A stretch of DNA of 64,000 nucleotides from Pseudochrobactrum kiredjianiae (GCF_030362795.1 NZ_JAUCBM010000003.1:124001-188000), one strand, 5' to 3'. Counted from the first letter of the stretch, positions 8,377-19,676 are shown. Notes: generated by a model not told the origin, from the sequence alone. A program made the numbers and translations.

Positions 8377-9336
8377 ATGACACAGCGCCATGTTCCAGTC
8401 CTCATTATCGGTTCGGGCCCTGCCGGTTATACGGCGGCCATTTATGCAGCCCGTGCCATGCTGAAACCGGTTATCATCACCGGACTGGAGCAGGGTGGTC
8501 AGTTGATGATTACAACTGATGTGGAGAACTATCCGGGCTATGCTGAAACCGTTCAGGGGCCGTGGATGATGGAACAGATGGCAACGCAGGCACAGAATGT
8601 CGGTGCTGAAATCGTCTATGATCTGGTCTCAGCAGTTGATCTTTCCAAACGCCCGTTTACGGCGAAAACTGATAGCGGCGCTGTCTATACCTGTGACGCT
8701 TTGATTATTGCGACCGGTGCGCAGGCCAAATGGCTGGGTCTGGAAAGCGAACAGCATTTTATGGGTGGCGGGGTTTCTGCCTGCGCAACCTGTGATGGTT
8801 TCTTCTATCGCGGCAAGGACGTGATTGTTGTCGGCGGCGGTAATACTGCCGTTGAAGAAGCGCTGTATCTTTCACATATCGCGAAATCGGTGACTGTTGT
8901 GCATCGTCGTGACAGCTTCCGTGCGGAAAAGATTTTGCAGGAACGCCTGTTGTCGCGTGAGAATGTGAAAGTGATCTGGAACCATGCGGTCGAGGAAATT
9001 ACCGGCAATCCGGCAACGCCGCCAATGGGGCCGCTTGTGACCGGCGCCCGCCTGAAAGATACGTTAAGCGGTGCGATCACCGAAGTGAAAACGGATGGTG
9101 TCTTTGTCGCTATCGGTCATGCACCGGCAGTATCATTGTTTAAAGATGTGCTGAAAATGAAAGACAGCGGTTATTTGTGGACAGCACCGGATTCGACAGC
9201 AACCAGCATTGAAGGTGTTTATGCTGCCGGTGATGTGACTGATGATATTTACCGTCAGGCTGTAACTGCTGCGGGCATGGGGTGTATGGCTGCGCTGGAA
9301 GCAGAGCGCTGGCTGGCAATGCAACCCGCCGCTTAA
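8377..9336 (+). CDS. trxB: Thioredoxin-disulfide reductase TrxB
   Basis: A 319-residue FAD enzyme that transfers electrons from NADPH to thioredoxin in the cytoplasm. Visible are the FAD-binding GSGPAG at 12-17, the redox-active CATC at 136-139 in the NADPH domain, the second dinucleotide loop GGGNTAVE near 153, and the C-terminal FAD motif GVYAAGDVTDD. The length is that of bacterial low-molecular-weight TrxB. ATG follows GAGAAGAG. The LysR gene lies 260 bases downstream on the same strand, an order conserved in Sinorhizobium and Brucella. Confidence 0.97.
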   Translation: MTQRHVPVLIIGSGPAGYTAAIYAARAMLKPVIITGLEQGGQLMITTDVENYPGYAETVQGPWMMEQMATQAQNVGAEIVYDLVSAVDLSKRPFTAKTDSGAVYTCDALIIATGAQAKWLGLESEQHFMGGGVSACATCDGFFYRGKDVIVVGGGNTAVEEALYLSHIAKSVTVVHRRDSFRAEKILQERLLSRENVKVIWNHAVEEITGNPATPPMGPLVTGARLKDTLSGAITEVKTDGVFVAIGHAPAVSLFKDVLKMKDSGYLWTAPDSTATSIEGVYAAGDVTDDIYRQAVTAAGMGCMAALEAERWLAMQPAA

Positions 9337-9548
9337 CTTTTATAAAAGGTTGAGTTTGCAAATAATTATGGCCAATATCTGATACCGCTAGCTGATATTT
9401 CCTGTGCGTGCTCTTTAAAGTTGCCACAAAATTTTGTTGTTTATCTTGTGGTAGTTATTAGCCGATTCTGATTTACTGCCGGATATTGGCATGCAGTTGT
9501 AATGGGAAGTACAGAGCGGATGTTCCGCATTGTGCCGGAGGATAAAAA

Positions 9549-9580
9549 GCAATGTCCGTTCTTTTGATAACGGGCATTGC
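9549..9580 (+). promoter_or_regulatory. 12-bp stem hairpin in the leader of the LysR gene
   Basis: GCAATGTCCGTT / AACGGGCATTGC pair with an 8-base loop and no T-run, ending 16 bases before the GTG start and just before the AAAGGGGA ribosome binding site. It could be an operator dyad or an mRNA structure; no function is known to me. Confidence 0.55.
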
Positions 9581-9596
9581 ATGAAAAGGGGATCGT

Positions 9597-10502
9597 GTGG
9601 TGGCACCACTTGACTGGGATAAGCTACGCATTTTTCATGCCGCTGCTGAGGCCGGCTCGTTTACCCATGCAGCGCAGACATTGCATTTATCGCAGTCGGC
9701 GATTTCGCGTCAGGTGAGCGCGCTGGAGCAGGACGTCGGCGTGGCGCTGTTCTATCGTCATGCGCGTGGCCTTATTCTGACAGAGCAGGGTGAAATCCTG
9801 TATCGTACAGCACATGATGTGCTGATGAAACTTGAGAATGTTCGTTCCAAACTCAATGAAAACCGTGAGAAGCCTTCCGGACGCCTGCGCGTGACAACAA
9901 CAGTGGGCTTAGGCTCCGGCTGGCTGATTGAGCGGATGGAGGAATTTGCTGATCTTTATCCTGATGTTCAGGTGCAGCTGATCCTTGATGATGAGGAACT
10001 GGATTTGACGATGCGTCATGCGGATTGCGCCTTGCGCCTGCGTCAGCCGCAGCAGCCGGATCTGATCCAGCGACGCATGTTTACCGTGCATATGCATGTC
10101 TATGCGTCCGAAGGCTATATTGCCAAATATGGCAAGCTCAATGCCATTGAGGAACTGGATGAACATCGTATCGTGACTTTTGGCGAATCTGCACCGTCTT
10201 ATCTGATGGGGCTGAACTGGCTGGAAACTGCCGGTAAAACCGATGGCAGTGCGCGCATTCCGACCTTGCAGGTCAATAATCTGCTGTCGATCCGCCGTGC
10301 GGTGCTGGGTGGTGTCGGGATTGGTGTGTTGCCGGATTATATGGCGGATAAAACATCCGGTCTGGTGCGTTTGTTGCCGGCGCTCGGGGAGATCCCTTCC
10401 TTCGATACATTCTTCTGCTATCCCGAAGCCTTGAAAAATGCGGCGAAGCTGCATGTGTTCCGTGATTTTATTTTCTCCAAAGCGAGAAATTGGTCGTTTT
10501 AA
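9597..10502 (+). CDS. lsrB: LysR-family regulator of the LsrB/VtlR type
   Basis: A 301-residue LTTR. Residues 4-63 hold the winged helix-turn-helix with FHAAAEAGSFTHAAQTLHLS and SQSAISRQVSALEQDVGVALF; residues about 92-295 form the periplasmic-binding-like effector domain. Position directly after trxB and directly before an AbcR RNA is that of LsrB in Sinorhizobium and VtlR in Brucella, which activate abcR genes and affect host interaction and redox or envelope functions. The start is GTG with AAAGGGGA upstream; a second GTG follows immediately. Identity rests on family match plus context. Confidence 0.88.
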   Translation: MVAPLDWDKLRIFHAAAEAGSFTHAAQTLHLSQSAISRQVSALEQDVGVALFYRHARGLILTEQGEILYRTAHDVLMKLENVRSKLNENREKPSGRLRVTTTVGLGSGWLIERMEEFADLYPDVQVQLILDDEELDLTMRHADCALRLRQPQQPDLIQRRMFTVHMHVYASEGYIAKYGKLNAIEELDEHRIVTFGESAPSYLMGLNWLETAGKTDGSARIPTLQVNNLLSIRRAVLGGVGIGVLPDYMADKTSGLVRLLPALGEIPSFDTFFCYPEALKNAAKLHVFRDFIFSKARNWSF

Positions 10503-10523
10503 AAACGCAGAAAACAGTCTGAG

Positions 10524-10547
10524 AAAGCCGGTTTTACCGGCTTTTTT
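10524..10547 (+). terminator. Terminator of lsrB
   Basis: AAAGCCGG / CCGGCTTTTTTT hairpin 22 bases after the stop codon. Confidence 0.88.
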
Positions 10548-10590
10548 TGTGTTTAAAGGGCTGGAATACGCATCTGTGCAAAGAAAATTG

Positions 10591-10615
10591 TTTCAAGATA
10601 GGGAGCTATTCGAAA
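10591..10615 (+). promoter_or_regulatory. Candidate LsrB/VtlR binding dyad
   Basis: Imperfect dyad TTTCaagATAGggagCTATtcGAAA, containing a T-N11-A LysR core, centred about 77 bases before the predicted start of the AbcR RNA. This is the expected zone for a LysR activator. It is a pattern-based inference. Confidence 0.4.
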
Positions 10616-10643
10616 ATGCATAGCTGCTCTGCAATATCGTTCG

Positions 10644-10674
10644 TTGTGGTCTTCCGCGTAAAAAGGCATATACA
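10644..10674 (+). promoter_or_regulatory. Predicted promoter of the AbcR RNA
   Basis: TTGTGG (10644-10649) and CATATA/TATACA (10667-10674) are spaced 17-19 bases apart and place transcription start near 10680. Confidence 0.5.
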
Positions 10675-10679
10675 AGTCA

Positions 10680-10790
10680 TCTTAGTGATGCGTCTCCTCC
10701 TCCCATTGCGCATCCTAAGTGTTCCCCTCGAAGGCTTGTCCATATGACGCCTTCAAAATTCCAAGCCGGGCTTATGTCCGGCTTTTTTTT
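10680..10790 (+). ncRNA. abcR: AbcR-type (alpha-r15 family) trans-acting small RNA
   Basis: About 111 nt. Hairpin 1 pairs CTTAG-GATGCG (10681-10692) with CGCATC-CTAAG (10709-10719) and exposes a loop TCTCCTCCTCCC, an anti-Shine-Dalgarno motif typical of AbcR. A second single-stranded region GTTCCCC follows, then hairpin 2 GAAGGC/GCCTTC (10730-10754) and the terminator AAGCCGG/CCGGCTT plus eight T. AbcR RNAs act with Hfq to repress ABC-transporter and other mRNAs in Agrobacterium, Sinorhizobium and Brucella. The gene lies right after its presumed activator. I see one copy here, whereas Agrobacterium and Sinorhizobium carry two in tandem. Confidence 0.85.
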
Positions 10791-11068
10791 GTCCAAATTC
10801 CTGCATCCGATAGAAGCGTGATTAAGTACAGTATAATGCAGTACTTACTGACATGAAGCTGCCCATTGGTTTGTGCTGGACTTTAAAATTTATTCCCGCT
10901 CATATGATATACGGCACCGCAGAGCAGAATGCTGATGTGCCGGAATATTTAAATTATTTATTTTAAAACGAGGGAGGTAACCGGAGATTTGGACCGCATT
11001 CGATTGCCGGATGTTGTGTTGAGTGCCGGAGACTATGCGTAAGAATGACCGGTTAAGTCATCCCTGAT

Positions 11069-11173
11069 TTAGAGCGAGTTTCGATCTGATTGGATCAGAT
11101 CGTCGCTCTAAATATTTGTTTTAACGCGCATCTTTATCCGAAAACTGCTTCACACTTTTCGGGATGCGCTCTA
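11069..11173. repeat. Composite intergenic palindrome, copy 3
   Basis: The first half TTAGAGCGA...GATCTGATtggATCAGATC...TCGCTCTAA forms a hairpin; the second half contains ATCTTTATCCGAAAACTGCTTCACACTTTTCGGGATGCGCTCTAA, which recurs closely at 44914-45006 and partly at 61073-61104. It ends only 15 bases before the permease start codon, directly before its ribosome binding site. Confidence 0.85.
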
Positions 11174-11188
11174 ATGGGAGACTTTGTA

Positions 11189-12634
11189 ATGCGCATCACT
11201 GATGCTTCGCCAAATTTATATAATGAAGATCTTGCCCCCGCGCAGAAACGCAATTGGGGCGCATTTAGTATTTTTAACGTGTGGACATCGGATGTTCACA
11301 GCCTGTGGGGCTATTATCTCGCCGCAAGCCTGTTCCTGCTGTGCGGCGGTTTTATCAATTTTGTTATCGCAATGGGTGCGGGCTCGCTGATCATCTTTTT
11401 TCTGATGAATCTTATGGGCTATGCGGGCGTAAAGACTGGTGTGCCTTATCCGGTGCTGGCGCGCGCGTCTTTCGGGATTTGGGGTGCTAATCTGCCTGCG
11501 CTGGTGCGGGCGATAGTTGCCAGCTTTTGGTATGGAGCGCAGACGGCAGCGGCTTCCAGTGCGATTGTGGCACTGTTGATCCGCAATGAAAGTCTGCTGG
11601 AATTTCACCAGACCTCATTCTTTATGGGGCATAGCACGCTCTCGGCGATTTGTTTTCTGATCGTCTGGGCATTGCAATTGCTGATAATTCAAAATGGTAT
11701 GGAGACTGTTCGTAAGTTTCAGGACTGGGCGGGGCCTGCTGTCTGGATTGCCATGCTGGTGCTGGCTATAGGTCTGGTGATCAAGGCTGGCGGCTTTTCC
11801 TTTGAACACGGTATTCCGCAGGATGTGCTGCTCACTGCAACCAAAGATGCAGGCGTACCGGGAGAGCCGGGCACGTTCTGGGCGCTGATGGCTGTTGCGG
11901 CAACATGGGTGACTTATTTCGCGGCGCTTTATTTAAACTTCTGCGATTTCTCCCGCTACACACCGGATAAAAAGACCCTGCTGAAAGGTAATCTCTGGGG
12001 GCTACCGGTAAATCTGATGCTGTTCTCACTGGTGGCGGGAATTACAACCATTGCAGCCTTTAACGTTTATGGCGAGGTGCTGCTGCATCCGGAGCAGATT
12101 TCAGCAAAATTCGATAGCTGGTTTCTGGCTTTGCTGGCCGCATTGACTTTTGCGGTTGCCACGCTGGGGATCAATGTCGTCGCCAATTTCGTGTCGCCGG
12201 CGTTTGATTTTTCCAATGCTCTGCCGCGCTATATCGATTTTAAAAAGGGCGGCTATATTGCAGCGCTGATTGCCTTGCTGCTCTATCCTTTTGCGCCATG
12301 GGAGGGTAATGCAGCGCATTTTGTTAATGCGATTGGTGCAACAATGGGGCCACTCTTTGGCATTATTCTCGTTGATTATTATCTGATTGCGAAAGGTGAG
12401 GTGAATGTCGCGGCGCTCTATCAGGAGAATGGCGAATATCGTTTCACCAATGGCTGGAATATCAATGCGCTGATTGCAACAGCAATCGGGTCGTTGTTTT
12501 CCAGTATCCTGCCGATGTTCACCAGTCTTCTGCCCGACTGGTGGGCAATCTATGGCTGGTTCTTTGGCGTGCTGATTGGTGGTGGCATTTATTATATCGC
12601 CATGAAGCTGCGCCCTTATCGGCGGCCTGCATAA
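11189..12634 (+). CDS. NCS1-family nucleobase/cofactor permease
   Basis: A 481-residue inner membrane transporter of the nucleobase:cation symporter-1 family, about twelve membrane segments. Family marks are the N-terminal NEDLAPAQKRNWGAFSIFNVW, the GVPYPVLARASFGIWGANLPA loop after helix 3, and FCDFSRYTPDKK plus GPLFGIILVDYY later. NCS1 members take up cytosine, uracil, allantoin, hydantoin or thiamine precursors; the substrate cannot be told here. The start was placed at MRITDASPN with GGGAG 8 bases upstream, because the longer frame begins inside a repeat element. Confidence 0.9.
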   Translation: MRITDASPNLYNEDLAPAQKRNWGAFSIFNVWTSDVHSLWGYYLAASLFLLCGGFINFVIAMGAGSLIIFFLMNLMGYAGVKTGVPYPVLARASFGIWGANLPALVRAIVASFWYGAQTAAASSAIVALLIRNESLLEFHQTSFFMGHSTLSAICFLIVWALQLLIIQNGMETVRKFQDWAGPAVWIAMLVLAIGLVIKAGGFSFEHGIPQDVLLTATKDAGVPGEPGTFWALMAVAATWVTYFAALYLNFCDFSRYTPDKKTLLKGNLWGLPVNLMLFSLVAGITTIAAFNVYGEVLLHPEQISAKFDSWFLALLAALTFAVATLGINVVANFVSPAFDFSNALPRYIDFKKGGYIAALIALLLYPFAPWEGNAAHFVNAIGATMGPLFGIILVDYYLIAKGEVNVAALYQENGEYRFTNGWNINALIATAIGSLFSSILPMFTSLLPDWWAIYGWFFGVLIGGGIYYIAMKLRPYRRPA

Positions 12635-12638
12635 ATAA

Positions 12639-12672
12639 AAGCTCCCGAACGGCAGTGACCGTTCGGGAGCTT
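12639..12672. terminator. Bidirectional terminator between permease and aspartate aminotransferase
   Basis: A perfect 14-bp stem AAGCTCCCGAACGG / CCGTTCGGGAGCTT with a 6-base loop, between convergent genes. Confidence 0.85.
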
Positions 12673-12696
12673 CACTAATTGTAGCAATAAAGCGGT

Positions 12697-14254
<1,558 letters not shown>

Positions 14255-14278
14255 AAAAGGCGGGTAAACCCGCCTTTT
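14255..14278 (-). terminator. Terminator of the cold shock gene
   Basis: AAAAGGCGGG / CCCGCCTTTT hairpin with a TAAA loop, 90 bases past the csp stop on the minus strand. Confidence 0.75.
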
Positions 14279-14367
14279 ATTCGATCCCAGATTGTCAGTC
14301 AGTGTGACCGGAACGCCCTGTATCTCAAGCCTGAACCGCATAAATGCGGCTCTGAACCTATTGCAAA

Positions 14368-14577
14368 TTACATTGCAACGAGGTTGTCGGCAGATGAACG
14401 GCCAGAGCGACGGTCCTGCACGATTTCGTAAGAAACTTTCTGGCCTTCATCGAGCTGAGCCAAGCCAGCGCGCTGTACAGCGGAGATATGAACGAACACG
14501 TCTGTGCCGCCCTGATCAGGCTGAATGAAACCGAAACCCTTGGTCGTGTTGAACCACTTAACTGTTCCCGTAGTCAT
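14368..14577 (-). CDS. cspA: Cold shock domain protein, CspA family
   Basis: A 69-residue single OB-fold nucleic-acid chaperone. RNP1 is KGFGFIQP and RNP2 is VFVHISAV; the start [13 protein letters not shown] is the family signature. AAGGAA lies just before the ATG. The 350-base upstream gap, which contains no other gene, fits the long 5' leader usual for cold shock mRNAs, but no structure was established. Several paralogues are normal in this order, so the symbol is generic. Confidence 0.93.
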   Translation of the reverse strand: MTTGTVKWFNTTKGFGFIQPDQGGTDVFVHISAVQRAGLAQLDEGQKVSYEIVQDRRSGRSSADNLVAM

Positions 14578-14873
14578 GGGAAATTCCTTCAAATACATAG
14601 TAAATTCAGGTTCGCCCCTGAGGACGTTCCCGGTGGATCGAAGTTATTGATGGAAGATCATGGATGCAAGGCATTGCCGTGCGGGCCGCAAAATCACCCG
14701 ACCGAAAATTCGATGGAGTTAACATATGCGACATTTTTGACCAATACAAGGCGGGTACTCACGAAATTTCACAGGGCGTGAGAATAATTTTTTAAGCTAT
14801 ATCCGTAGCTTGCAGGATTATTCGCGCCGGAGAATACTTGCAGAACCGATTTATTTTCTGAAATTTTGCAAAG
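14578..14873. other. Cold shock gene leader and promoter region
   Basis: No protein gene. On the minus strand this is the untranslated leader region of the csp gene, downstream of the carB terminator. Confidence 0.5.
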
Positions 14874-14903
14874 AAAAAGGCAGCCCGAACAGGCTGCCTT
14901 TTT
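14874..14903 (-). terminator. Terminator of carB
   Basis: AAAAAGGCAGCC / GGCTGCCTTTTT hairpin with a 6-base loop, 27 bases past the carB stop on the minus strand. Confidence 0.88.
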
Positions 14904-14929
14904 ATAATAATCTTTCAAAAAGCCTTATA

Positions 14930-17900
14930 TCAGGCTTTCTTGAAGTAGTCCTGTAACGGGCGAACTTCCAGCGAGCCAGCCTTCAGAGCTGCAATGGCTT
15001 CTGACACAGCTTCGGCACCGGCCATCGTGGTGTAATATGGCAGCTTGTGCATCAGAGCCGCACGGCGGATTGACTTGCTGTCGGAAACCGCGCTGACACT
15101 GTCTGTTGTGTTGAAGACAATATGAACCTGACGGTTACGGATGGCGTCTTCAATATGCGGACGGCCTTCCTGCACCTTGTTGATCTTGGTGGCTTCGATG
15201 CCCTGTTCTGCCAGATAGCGCTGTGTGCCGCCGGTTGCCAGAATTTTGAAGCCTTGATCCGCCAGACGTTTAACCGCCGAGACGATACGTGCTTTGTCCT
15301 GATCGCGAACAGACACAAAAAGCGTACCGTCGCGTGGCAGATCAACGCCTGCACCAAGCTGCGCTTTCGCGAAAGCCAGCGCATAGTCATAATCAAGACC
15401 CATGACTTCACCGGTCGAGCGCATTTCAGGGCCGAGCAGAGTGTCTACGCCCGGGAAGCGGGCAAATGGGAACACAGCTTCTTTAACAGCGATGTGGCGC
15501 TGTGCTTTGACATCCGGCTTGCCGCCATAGGCTGCGAGTGCCTGTTCAAGGCTTTCACCAGCCATAATGCGCGCTGCAACCTTGGCAATCGGTGTGCCGT
15601 TGGTTTTAGCCACGAAAGGCACCGTACGTGATGCACGTGGGTTGACCTCAAGCACATAGATGACATTGTCTTTGATCGCATATTGCACGTTCATCAGACC
15701 GCCGACATTGAGCGCCTTGGCCATGGCAATGGTCTGGCGTTCGAGTTCAGCAACGATTTCATCGCTCAATGTGTGAACCGGCAGGGAGCAGGCACTATCA
15801 CCGGAGTGAATACCGGCTTCTTCAATATGCTCCATGATACCGGCAACGTAAGCGTCTTTACCATCGCAGAGGCAGTCCACATCCACTTCGATTGCATCGG
15901 TCAGGTAGGTATCGAACAGCAGCGGGTTTTTGCCCAGCAGCGTGTTGATCTGGCCGGTTTTATCATTCGGATATTTGGCTTTAATATCTTCTGTCACCAG
16001 TTCAGGAACGGTTTCCAGCAGGTATTTCTGCAACATACGCTCATCATGAATGATCTGCATGGCGCGACCACCCAGAACATAAGAAGGGCGAACAACCAGC
16101 GGGAAGCCGAGGTCACCGGCAATCAGACGTGCCTGTTCAACGGAATAAGCAATGCCGTTCTTCGGCTGGTTAAGACCGAGCTTGATCAGCAGTTTCTGGA
16201 AACGGTCACGGTCTTCTGCCAGATCAATTGCATCCGGTGAGGTGCCGAGGATCGGAATATTGGCCTTTTCCAGTGCATTCGCCAGTTTCAGCGGTGTCTG
16301 ACCACCGAACTGTACGATCACGCCATGCAATGTGCCTTTTTCCTGCTCTTTACGCAGAATTTCGATCACATCTTCATCGGTCAACGATTCAAAATACAGA
16401 CGGTCTGAAGTGTCATAGTCTGTCGAAACCGTTTCCGGATTACAGTTGATCATGATCGCCTCATAACCGGCATCGCTCAGCGCGAAGGCCGCATGGCAGC
16501 AGCAATAGTCAAACTCGATACCCTGACCGATACGGTTCGGGCCACCGCCAAGGATAACAACCTTTTTGCGCTCGGAAACATTGGCTTCACAAGCATCAAT
16601 ATTAGCAAAAGGTGTTTCGTAGGTTGAGTACATATAAGCTGTCGGTGATGCGAATTCCGCAGCACAGGTATCGATGCGCTTGAAAATCGGGTGTACTTTC
16701 AGCTCTGTACGATGTTTGGCAACATCCTTGGCATCTTTACGGATCAGACCGGCAAGACGGCTGTCCGAGAAGCCCATAGCCTTCAGATGGCGCATATTTT
16801 CAGCATCTTGCGGCAAGCCGTGTTCACGCACACGTTCTTCCATGGCCACGATTTCAGCCATCTGCTCAAGAAACCAAGGATCGATCTTGCAGGCCGCATG
16901 AATTTCATCCAGCGGCATGCCGAGGCGCATAGCCTGTGCAACCATACGCAAACGATCCTGCGTTGGTGTGCCGATGGCAGCGCGGATCGCGCTTTTTTCA
17001 TCACCATCTTCGATATTCGGGATGGCGATTTCATCAAGGCCGGTCAGGCCGGTTTCAAGGCCACGCAGGGCTTTCTGCAAAGATTCCTGAAAAGTACGGC
17101 CGATAGCCATAACTTCACCAACCGACTTCATGGCGGTGGTCAGAACATTGTTTGCGCCCGGGAACTTCTCAAAGGCAAAACGTGGAATTTTGGTGACAAC
17201 ATAGTCAATGCTTGGCTCAAACGAAGCCGGTGTTGCACCGCCGGTAATGTCGTTTTCCAGCTCATCCATGGTGTAACCAACAGCCAGCTTGGCTGCGACT
17301 TTAGCAATCGGGAAGCCGGTTGCCTTGGAAGCCAGGGCGGATGAACGCGATACACGCGGGTTCATTTCGATAACGATCAGACGACCATTTTCAGGATTAA
17401 CCGCGAACTGTACGTTCGAGCCGCCGGTTTCAACGCCGATTTCACGCAAGACTGCAATCGAGGCATCGCGCATGATCTGATATTCTTTATCAGTCAGCGT
17501 CAGAGCAGGGGCAACAGTGATACTGTCACCGGTATGCACACCCATAGGGTCGATATTTTCGATCGAACAGATAATGATGCAGTTGTCCGCTTTGTCGCGC
17601 ACAACTTCCATTTCATATTCTTTCCAGCCGAGTACGGATTCTTCAATCAGCACTTCGGTGGTTGGCGAAGCATCAAGGCCGCCTTCTACGATTTCAAAGA
17701 ATTCCGAGCGGTTATAAGCAATGCCGCCACCGGTGCCGCCAAGCGTAAAGCTCGGGCGGATAATCGCTGGCAGACCAACATGGTCAAGTGCCTGCGCCGC
17801 TAAGGCCATAGCATGGGTCATGTAACGCTGCTTGCGGTCGGTTTCGCCGAGCTGCCATTCAGTTTCCAGCTTGTCGAGCGCCTTGTCGAGATCATCGCCG

Positions 17901-18421
17901 GAGAGCTTTGCTTTCAACTCTTCGCGCTTGATCTTATGGGCTTTGCGATCTTCGTTTTTAACATCTGTCGCATTGGACAGCATGGATTTTGGTGTTTCGA
18001 GGCCGATTTTCGCCATAGCTTCGCGGAACAATGCGCGGTCTTCGGCTTTATCAATGGCTTTGGCGTCTGCGCCGATCATTTCAACATTATAGCGGTCGAG
18101 TACACCCATGCGTTTCAGTGAAAGCGCTGTATTCAGCGCTGTCTGGCCGCCCATGGTTGGCAGCAAGGCATCAGGGCGTTCTTTAGCAATGATCTTGGCC
18201 ACAACTTCCGGTGTGATCGGTTCAATGTAAGTTGCATCTGCCAGATCAGGATCTGTCATGATGGTGGCCGGATTGGAGTTCACCAGAATGATCCGGTAGC
18301 CTTCTTCTTTGAGGGCTTTACAGGCTTGGGTACCTGAATAGTCAAACTCACATGCCTGACCGATAACGATTGGTCCCGCTCCGATAATCAGAATCGATTT
18401 GATGTCTGTGCGTTTTGGCAT
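14930..18421 (-). CDS. carB: Carbamoyl phosphate synthetase large subunit CarB
   Basis: A 1163-residue enzyme making carbamoyl phosphate from bicarbonate, ammonia (from CarA) and two ATP for arginine and pyrimidine synthesis. Two homologous ATP-grasp halves are visible: the first starts [23 protein letters not shown] and contains [15 protein letters not shown]; the second starts [22 protein letters not shown] and contains [12 protein letters not shown]. The C-terminal MGS-like allosteric domain holds [12 protein letters not shown]. It is longer than the E. coli protein (1073) because of an insertion rich in charged residues around 150-205, normal for rhizobia. AGGA precedes the ATG. carA is 1.6 kb away on the same strand. 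Confidence 0.98.
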   Translation of the reverse strand: MPKRTDIKSILIIGAGPIVIGQACEFDYSGTQACKALKEEGYRIILVNSNPATIMTDPDLADATYIEPITPEVVAKIIAKERPDALLPTMGGQTALNTALSLKRMGVLDRYNVEMIGADAKAIDKAEDRALFREAMAKIGLETPKSMLSNATDVKNEDRKAHKIKREELKAKLSGDDLDKALDKLETEWQLGETDRKQRYMTHAMALAAQALDHVGLPAIIRPSFTLGGTGGGIAYNRSEFFEIVEGGLDASPTTEVLIEESVLGWKEYEMEVVRDKADNCIIICSIENIDPMGVHTGDSITVAPALTLTDKEYQIMRDASIAVLREIGVETGGSNVQFAVNPENGRLIVIEMNPRVSRSSALASKATGFPIAKVAAKLAVGYTMDELENDITGGATPASFEPSIDYVVTKIPRFAFEKFPGANNVLTTAMKSVGEVMAIGRTFQESLQKALRGLETGLTGLDEIAIPNIEDGDEKSAIRAAIGTPTQDRLRMVAQAMRLGMPLDEIHAACKIDPWFLEQMAEIVAMEERVREHGLPQDAENMRHLKAMGFSDSRLAGLIRKDAKDVAKHRTELKVHPIFKRIDTCAAEFASPTAYMYSTYETPFANIDACEANVSERKKVVILGGGPNRIGQGIEFDYCCCHAAFALSDAGYEAIMINCNPETVSTDYDTSDRLYFESLTDEDVIEILRKEQEKGTLHGVIVQFGGQTPLKLANALEKANIPILGTSPDAIDLAEDRDRFQKLLIKLGLNQPKNGIAYSVEQARLIAGDLGFPLVVRPSYVLGGRAMQIIHDERMLQKYLLETVPELVTEDIKAKYPNDKTGQINTLLGKNPLLFDTYLTDAIEVDVDCLCDGKDAYVAGIMEHIEEAGIHSGDSACSLPVHTLSDEIVAELERQTIAMAKALNVGGLMNVQYAIKDNVIYVLEVNPRASRTVPFVAKTNGTPIAKVAARIMAGESLEQALAAYGGKPDVKAQRHIAVKEAVFPFARFPGVDTLLGPEMRSTGEVMGLDYDYALAFAKAQLGAGVDLPRDGTLFVSVRDQDKARIVSAVKRLADQGFKILATGGTQRYLAEQGIEATKINKVQEGRPHIEDAIRNRQVHIVFNTTDSVSAVSDSKSIRRAALMHKLPYYTTMAGAEAVSEAIAALKAGSLEVRPLQDYFKKA

Positions 18422-18743
18422 GGCTCTATCCTGTGTTTAGCGCTTATTTGGCTCTGCGACAAAAGCCCGAACGGTAAGACCGTCGGGTTCAGAGGCTGTA
18501 TGATGCGTCTGGGCTAAGCGTGTCTTATAGGTAATCAATCCACGGAAAGTAACCCCTTAAATGCGATATTTGCGAGAAAATATGCGTTTATAACAAATCT
18601 TATTTAAAATTGACCGGCTTCTGGGCGCTTTTAAAATGATCTGTCTTTGATCTTGGCTAAATTACATGACGACAGAGTAGCGGGCACGGCTTTTCCGCTT
18701 TATTATGGCTGACACGGAATTGTGAAAAATAAGGAGAGCGCTG
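18422..18743. other. Divergent promoter region carB / zinc peptidase
   Basis: 322 bases with no gene. It must contain both promoters; no clear operator or RNA structure was found. Confidence 0.5.
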
Positions 18744-19673
18744 ATGCGCTGGCAAGGTCGCGAAGAGAGTGACAATGTTGAGGATCGCCGTGGTGATAGC
18801 GGCGGACGTGGTGGCTTGGGCCGTGGGGGTATGCGCGGCGGCGGTCTCGGTGGCCCTGGTTTTCGCGTTGTAAAAGGTGGCGGGTTCTCCGGTATTGTTA
18901 TTATGGGCGTGATCGCGCTCGTTCTGTGGATGGCTGGCATCAATCCGCTGCCAATCCTGTTCGGCGATGGTTCTATCCAAAGCACACAAGGTTCCGGCAG
19001 CTATTCGAGTGGCGGGGCAACCGCTCCGCGCGCCGATGACGAAGCCGCCAAATTCAGCCGCGTTGTGCTGAAGGAAACCGAAGAAGTCTGGAGCGGTATT
19101 TTTCAAGCTGCCGGCCAGACCTACAAAAAGCCGGTTTTGGTATTGTTTGATGGGCAGGTTAAATCTGCCTGCGGTTTTGCCGGAGCTGCCTCGGGGCCGT
19201 TCTATTGCCCGGGTGACAACAAAGTTTACATCGACCTGAGCTTCTATAATGAGCTGGACAAGCGTTTCGGCGCTTCAGGTGATTTTGCTCATGCCTATGT
19301 GCTTGCGCATGAAGTCGGTCACCATGTTCAGAACCTGCTGGGCATTCTGCCGAAGTTCAACCAGATGCGTCAGAGCATGAGCGAAGCGCAGTCCAATGCC
19401 ATGTCTGTGCGTGTGGAGCTGCAGGCTGATTGCTTTGCCGGTGTCTGGGGTAAATATACCGAGCAGAAAGGTTTGCTGGAGCAGGGCGATCTCGAAGAGG
19501 CTCTGAATGCCGCTCATCAGATAGGTGATGATACTTTGCAGAAGCGTTCGCAGGGCTATGTCGTGCCGGAAAGCTTCAACCACGGTACGTCCGAACAGCG
19601 CGCCAAATGGTTCAAACGCGGCTTCGATACCGGCAAGGTGGATGCCTGCGATACTTTCAATAACCCTATCTAG
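18744..19673 (+). CDS. ypfJ: YpfJ-type neutral zinc metallopeptidase
   Basis: A 309-residue membrane-anchored predicted metalloprotease (Pfam zinc_peptidase). The N-terminus is glycine/arginine-rich with GGRGGLGRGGMRGGGLGGPG, followed by one membrane segment at about 49-66; the catalytic domain has the zinc motif HEVGHH at 189-194, then QADCFAGVW with the third ligand. Conserved FYCPGDNKVYIDL precedes the active site. The substrate is unknown. AAGGAG precedes the ATG. It lies on the opposite strand between carA and carB, an arrangement I recall in related genomes. Confidence 0.9.
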   Translation: MRWQGREESDNVEDRRGDSGGRGGLGRGGMRGGGLGGPGFRVVKGGGFSGIVIMGVIALVLWMAGINPLPILFGDGSIQSTQGSGSYSSGGATAPRADDEAAKFSRVVLKETEEVWSGIFQAAGQTYKKPVLVLFDGQVKSACGFAGAASGPFYCPGDNKVYIDLSFYNELDKRFGASGDFAHAYVLAHEVGHHVQNLLGILPKFNQMRQSMSEAQSNAMSVRVELQADCFAGVWGKYTEQKGLLEQGDLEEALNAAHQIGDDTLQKRSQGYVVPESFNHGTSEQRAKWFKRGFDTGKVDACDTFNNPI

Positions 19674-19676
19674 TGG

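Noticed and set aside
11011-11042. Short TTG-start peptide before the NCS1 permease, possible leader peptide
   Set aside because: Very short, with poor spacing to its purine-rich motif and no attenuator after it.
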